NCBI GenBank assembly: GCA_025938055.1
Contig: JAICQC010000256.1
Span: forward strand, 1 to 6,867
DNA length: 6,867 nucleotides
DNA from: Anaerolineales bacterium
GTDB lineage: Bacteria; Chloroflexota; Anaerolineae; Anaerolineales; Villigracilaceae
Reading direction: 5' to 3'
The position numbers and the translations under genes are program-made. Each line of letters opens with the position of its first letter. The stretch's first letter is position 1. The notes under the pieces were generated by a model that saw only the letters and a program-made list of their open reading frames with translations, did not search any database and was not told where the DNA came from. This document shows, piece after piece, positions 5,160 through 6,867 of this stretch.

Positions 5160-6227
5160 ATGAACATACTATTCATAGTCAAGATTTGTGTAATTGTGTT
5201 GATGAGCCACCTGGTTGCCTGTGGTCCCCTGAGTTTTCCCGCTGCAACTCCGATTGAGGTATCCATTTCGACCGCTATACCTGTCGTTATTGACACCGCG
5301 CCAGCGCGCCTTCCCCTGGAGCTCGTCTGGGAAATTAGCGGAGACCCAAATGCTCTCAATGTGCCGGTTGGGGTTGCTGCGGATCTTGAAGGAAACATCT
5401 ACGTCATGGACACAAATAACTTTCGTGTCCAAAAATTTGATAGCGAGGGAAACTTTCTGTTGATGTGGGGCAGCAAAGGCAACGGAGATGGACAGTTCGG
5501 TGACATCCTTAACCCCCGCGAGGGACGTCTGGCGGTCGATATGCAAGGCAACGTTTATGTGATCGATCTGAAAAACCGCCGCATCCAAAAGTTTGACAGC
5601 AATGGGAACTACCTGACCCAGTGGGGAACACAGGGTGTTGGCGAAGGTCAGTTTATAGAACCGTTCGATATCGCCGTGGATCAACAGAATCATGTGTATG
5701 TATCCGATGTGGGAAGCAACACGGTTCAGAAGTTCGACGAGACGGGACGGTTCCTGCTGCGCTGGGGCAGGTTCGGCTATAGCGACGGAGAATTCAGTGA
5801 TGTCTATTCTGTGGCGATCGCTCCGGGTGGGAATGTTCTTGTCACGGATTCAACCGGTCGTATCCAGAAATTTGACAGCAATGGCGGATTTCTATCCACC
5901 GTGTTCCCTGAGCCAGTCGACAGCCAAGGTGTTTTCTTGTGGAGTATTGCAGTTGACAACCAAGGGGATATCTATGTTGCCGATTGGTATGGGAATCGAA
6001 TCGTCAAGTTTGATCCTGAAGGCAAAGCTCGGGCTGCCTGGAGTGGCGCAGATGCAGGTGTTGATTGGTTCGCCAATATGCAGGATATTGCGGTCGATCA
6101 GCAGGGCAACATCTACCTCACCGACGGTACAGAAGACCTTGTTCGCAAGTTCCGGCAGACAACCCCCGATACCGGATCTCTCGACGGTTTTCGAGATAAA
6201 ACAGGAGGTGCATGGATCCGTTCTTAG
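5160..6227 (+). CDS. NHL-repeat six-bladed beta-propeller lipoprotein (355 aa)
   Basis: A lipoprotein signal peptide is clear: MNILFIVKIC, a hydrophobic stretch to residue 17, and lipobox LVAC with the modifiable Cys at 21. A Pro/Thr/Ala-rich linker (28-50) tethers the domain to the outer face of the cytoplasmic membrane. Six NHL repeats follow, at about 70-104, 122-156, 169-203, 216-249, 261-295 and 308-333, each of the form 'IAVDxxGNIYVxDxxxxRIQKFDxxGxFLxxWG'. Blades 1-3 have the typical GxGxGQF/EF linkers. NHL propellers are usually protein- or ligand-binding scaffolds, and no catalytic residues can be assigned. The last 20 residues lie beyond the propeller and are unremarkable. The gene is divergent from the STAND regulator and has no evident operon partner downstream. 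The ligand is unknown. Related non-propeller assignments such as peptidyl-amidating lyase are unlikely given the lack of family-specific features. Confidence 0.9.
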   Translation: MNILFIVKICVIVLMSHLVACGPLSFPAATPIEVSISTAIPVVIDTAPARLPLELVWEISGDPNALNVPVGVAADLEGNIYVMDTNNFRVQKFDSEGNFLLMWGSKGNGDGQFGDILNPREGRLAVDMQGNVYVIDLKNRRIQKFDSNGNYLTQWGTQGVGEGQFIEPFDIAVDQQNHVYVSDVGSNTVQKFDETGRFLLRWGRFGYSDGEFSDVYSVAIAPGGNVLVTDSTGRIQKFDSNGGFLSTVFPEPVDSQGVFLWSIAVDNQGDIYVADWYGNRIVKFDPEGKARAAWSGADAGVDWFANMQDIAVDQQGNIYLTDGTEDLVRKFRQTTPDTGSLDGFRDKTGGAWIRS

Positions 6228-6247
6228 TGGATACAGCCTGCACGTGA
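6212..6247 (+). other. Eleven-codon mini-ORF behind a strong Shine-Dalgarno
   Basis: AGGAGG (6203-6208), a perfect anti-16S match continuing as AGGAGGTG, lies near the 3' end of the NHL gene. It precedes an ATG at 6212 that opens a frame of 11 codons (MDPFLVDTACT) ending at TGA 6245-6247, overlapping the NHL stop in a different frame. Spacing to the ATG is only 3 nt, which is short. It may be coincidental, or the remains of the start of a lost downstream gene. Confidence 0.2.
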
Positions 6248-6268
6248 CGAATCATCCAAAGGTGATAA

Positions 6269-6310
6269 ATGCCCTATGAAGCCCTCCCTTGTCGAATGTT
6301 TATTGCCTAG
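6269..6310 (+). other. Thirteen-codon mini-ORF with ribosome binding site
   Basis: AAAGG (6258-6262) lies 6 nt before an ATG at 6269 that opens MPYEALPCRMFIA, stopping at TAG 6308-6310 just before the hairpin at 6320-6355. The spacing is good, but the peptide is too short to support from sequence alone. It could be a translated small ORF or chance. Confidence 0.2.
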
Positions 6311-6355
6311 GGAAACAAAGACCGCAGGTCTCGATAAAGTTGGAGACCTGCGGTC
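6310..6355 (-). terminator. Rho-independent terminator of the basic 85-aa gene
   Basis: GACCGCAGGTCTC (6320-6332) and GAGACCTGCGGTC (6343-6355) form a perfect 13-bp stem with a 10-nt loop. On the - strand the stem is followed by TTTGTTTCCC (6319-6310), a T-rich tail, and it starts 27 nt after the stop of the 85-aa gene. On + the tail is not T-rich, so it most likely serves the - strand, though the stem could also slow transcripts coming from the NHL gene. Confidence 0.85.
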
Positions 6356-6382
6356 AGCGCGATCATTTGGGAAGCGAGAATC

Positions 6383-6640
6383 CTACGTAACGGCATCCAC
6401 GATCTTTTCGATCAACGAGGCTTTCCTCTTGACATAGTGCCCCTTGACCTTGGTCCCATCTGCACGGGTGTAACCGGCACGCCAGTATTGTTCGGCGTTT
6501 TCCTCACGCTTGCTTTTGTCGGAGGCAGAGTACTTGTTGCTCTTCGGGCGGGACGTATCTTTCTTGCTCACCGAAGCACGCTCGTTCTTCCACGAACGAC
6601 CCGCGTTTTTCTTCTTCGTTTTCGTTTTATTTGTTGCCAT
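6383..6640 (-). CDS. Small, highly basic protein (85 aa), possibly nucleic-acid binding
   Basis: I do not recognise a named family. About 24 Lys/Arg against 9 Asp/Glu give a strongly positive protein without membrane segments. Residues 1-45 are low-complexity and Lys/Ser/Asn-rich, probably disordered (for example TKTKKKNAGR, 6-15). The second half carries an ordered-looking motif, YWRAGYTRADGTKVKGHYVK (52-71), of the type 'GYTRxDGTxVKGxxxxR' that I recall in short hypothetical proteins of bacteria and phages, then a short helix (SLIEKIVDAV, 75-84). Such composition suits binding of DNA or RNA, but that is inference. The ATG at 6640 is preceded by GAAAGGAA (6657-6650) 9 nt away. A strong terminator 27 nt after the stop marks it as an independent transcription unit, which supports a real gene. 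Confidence 0.75.
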   Translation of the reverse strand: MATNKTKTKKKNAGRSWKNERASVSKKDTSRPKSNKYSASDKSKREENAEQYWRAGYTRADGTKVKGHYVKRKASLIEKIVDAVT

Positions 6641-6649
6641 CTGAATACA

Positions 6650-6657
6650 TTCCTTTC
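6650..6657 (-). promoter_or_regulatory. Ribosome binding site of the basic 85-aa gene
   Basis: On the - strand GAAAGGAA (6657-6650) precedes the ATG at 6640 by 9 nt. The leader above it is A-rich (6660-6674), with a possible -10-like TAGAAT, but no matching -35 could be placed. Confidence 0.6.
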
Positions 6658-6867
6658 TATTCTATTTTTTTCTAAATGTCAGTATCCACAGAATTGAGCC
6701 TCCAGATGAAGCCTGTGTACTTAACAAGTAATACGAATAACAAAGTGACTTGTGATACCTGAGAGCACGGCTGGACCGCAATAGCCTGGACGCCACTTCG
6801 TTTCGCGAGGATCTACAACGAATTCTGTATCTTTTTGCATGGTTCGTGGTCATGTATGTAGCGAGAA
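6658..6867. other. Right-end stretch with no recognisable gene
   Basis: Apart from the A/T-rich tract upstream of the basic gene (about 6658-6676), nothing could be assigned. A short inverted repeat, ACAAGT (6724-6729) / ACTTGT (6748-6753), flanks an AT-rich centre and could be part of a promoter or operator, but at 6 bp it may be chance. Open frames here lack start signals and have composition unlike a protein. Confidence 0.4.

Noticed and set aside
5692..6279. 195-aa open frame on + overlapping the NHL gene
   Set aside because: It overlaps the NHL repeats in another frame and has no ribosome site; the NHL frame is unmistakable.
6437..6697. 86-aa hydrophobic frame on + opposite the basic gene
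   Set aside because: It is the complement of Lys/Arg-rich codons, which naturally yields Leu/Phe-rich text. The - strand gene has a ribosome site and terminator.
6662..6853. 63-aa open frame on - at the right end
   Set aside because: No ribosome site and Arg/Ser/Leu-rich random-looking translation. It covers the region expected to hold the promoter of the basic 85-aa gene.

Overview
The window looks like chromosomal DNA from a free-living bacterium of moderate G+C content. The best guess is Chloroflexota (Anaerolineae-like). That rests on gene style only: a large XRE-HTH/STAND-ATPase/TPR regulator, an NHL-propeller lipoprotein and a GH130 mannoside-phosphorylase-type enzyme are all common there. 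No rRNA or other taxonomic marker is present. No tRNA, CRISPR array, insertion sequence or phage structural gene is visible.

Layout, left to right. (1) A 74-aa uncharacterised protein on + (31-255), whose stop codon lies in the loop of a terminator-like hairpin. (2) A 250-bp leader containing two adjacent hairpins. (3) A two-gene + operon: a standalone RibD-C/DHFR-like reductase (506-1375), then a GH130 glycoside phosphorylase-type protein (1378-2325). The second gene's Shine-Dalgarno overlaps the end of the first, so the two are probably translationally coupled. (4) A convergent 844-aa regulator on - (2340-4874) with an XRE HTH, a STAND/NB-ARC-type ATPase and TPR-like repeats; a TATAAT promoter and an operator-like palindrome precede it. 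(5) A divergent intergenic region with an 11-bp inverted repeat. (6) A + lipoprotein with a six-bladed NHL propeller (5160-6227). (7) A very basic 85-aa protein on - (6383-6640), followed on its own strand by a strong rho-independent terminator. (8) About 227 bp without a recognisable gene at the right end.

Only the reductase/GH130 pair is clearly co-expressed. The STAND regulator is placed to control itself and possibly the divergent NHL lipoprotein, but no sequence evidence ties it to the GH130 operon. The window does not reveal an unmistakable new system. The best candidates for a second look are the coupled RibD-C/GH130 pair, the divergent regulator/NHL pair with its palindromic elements, and the two small proteins.
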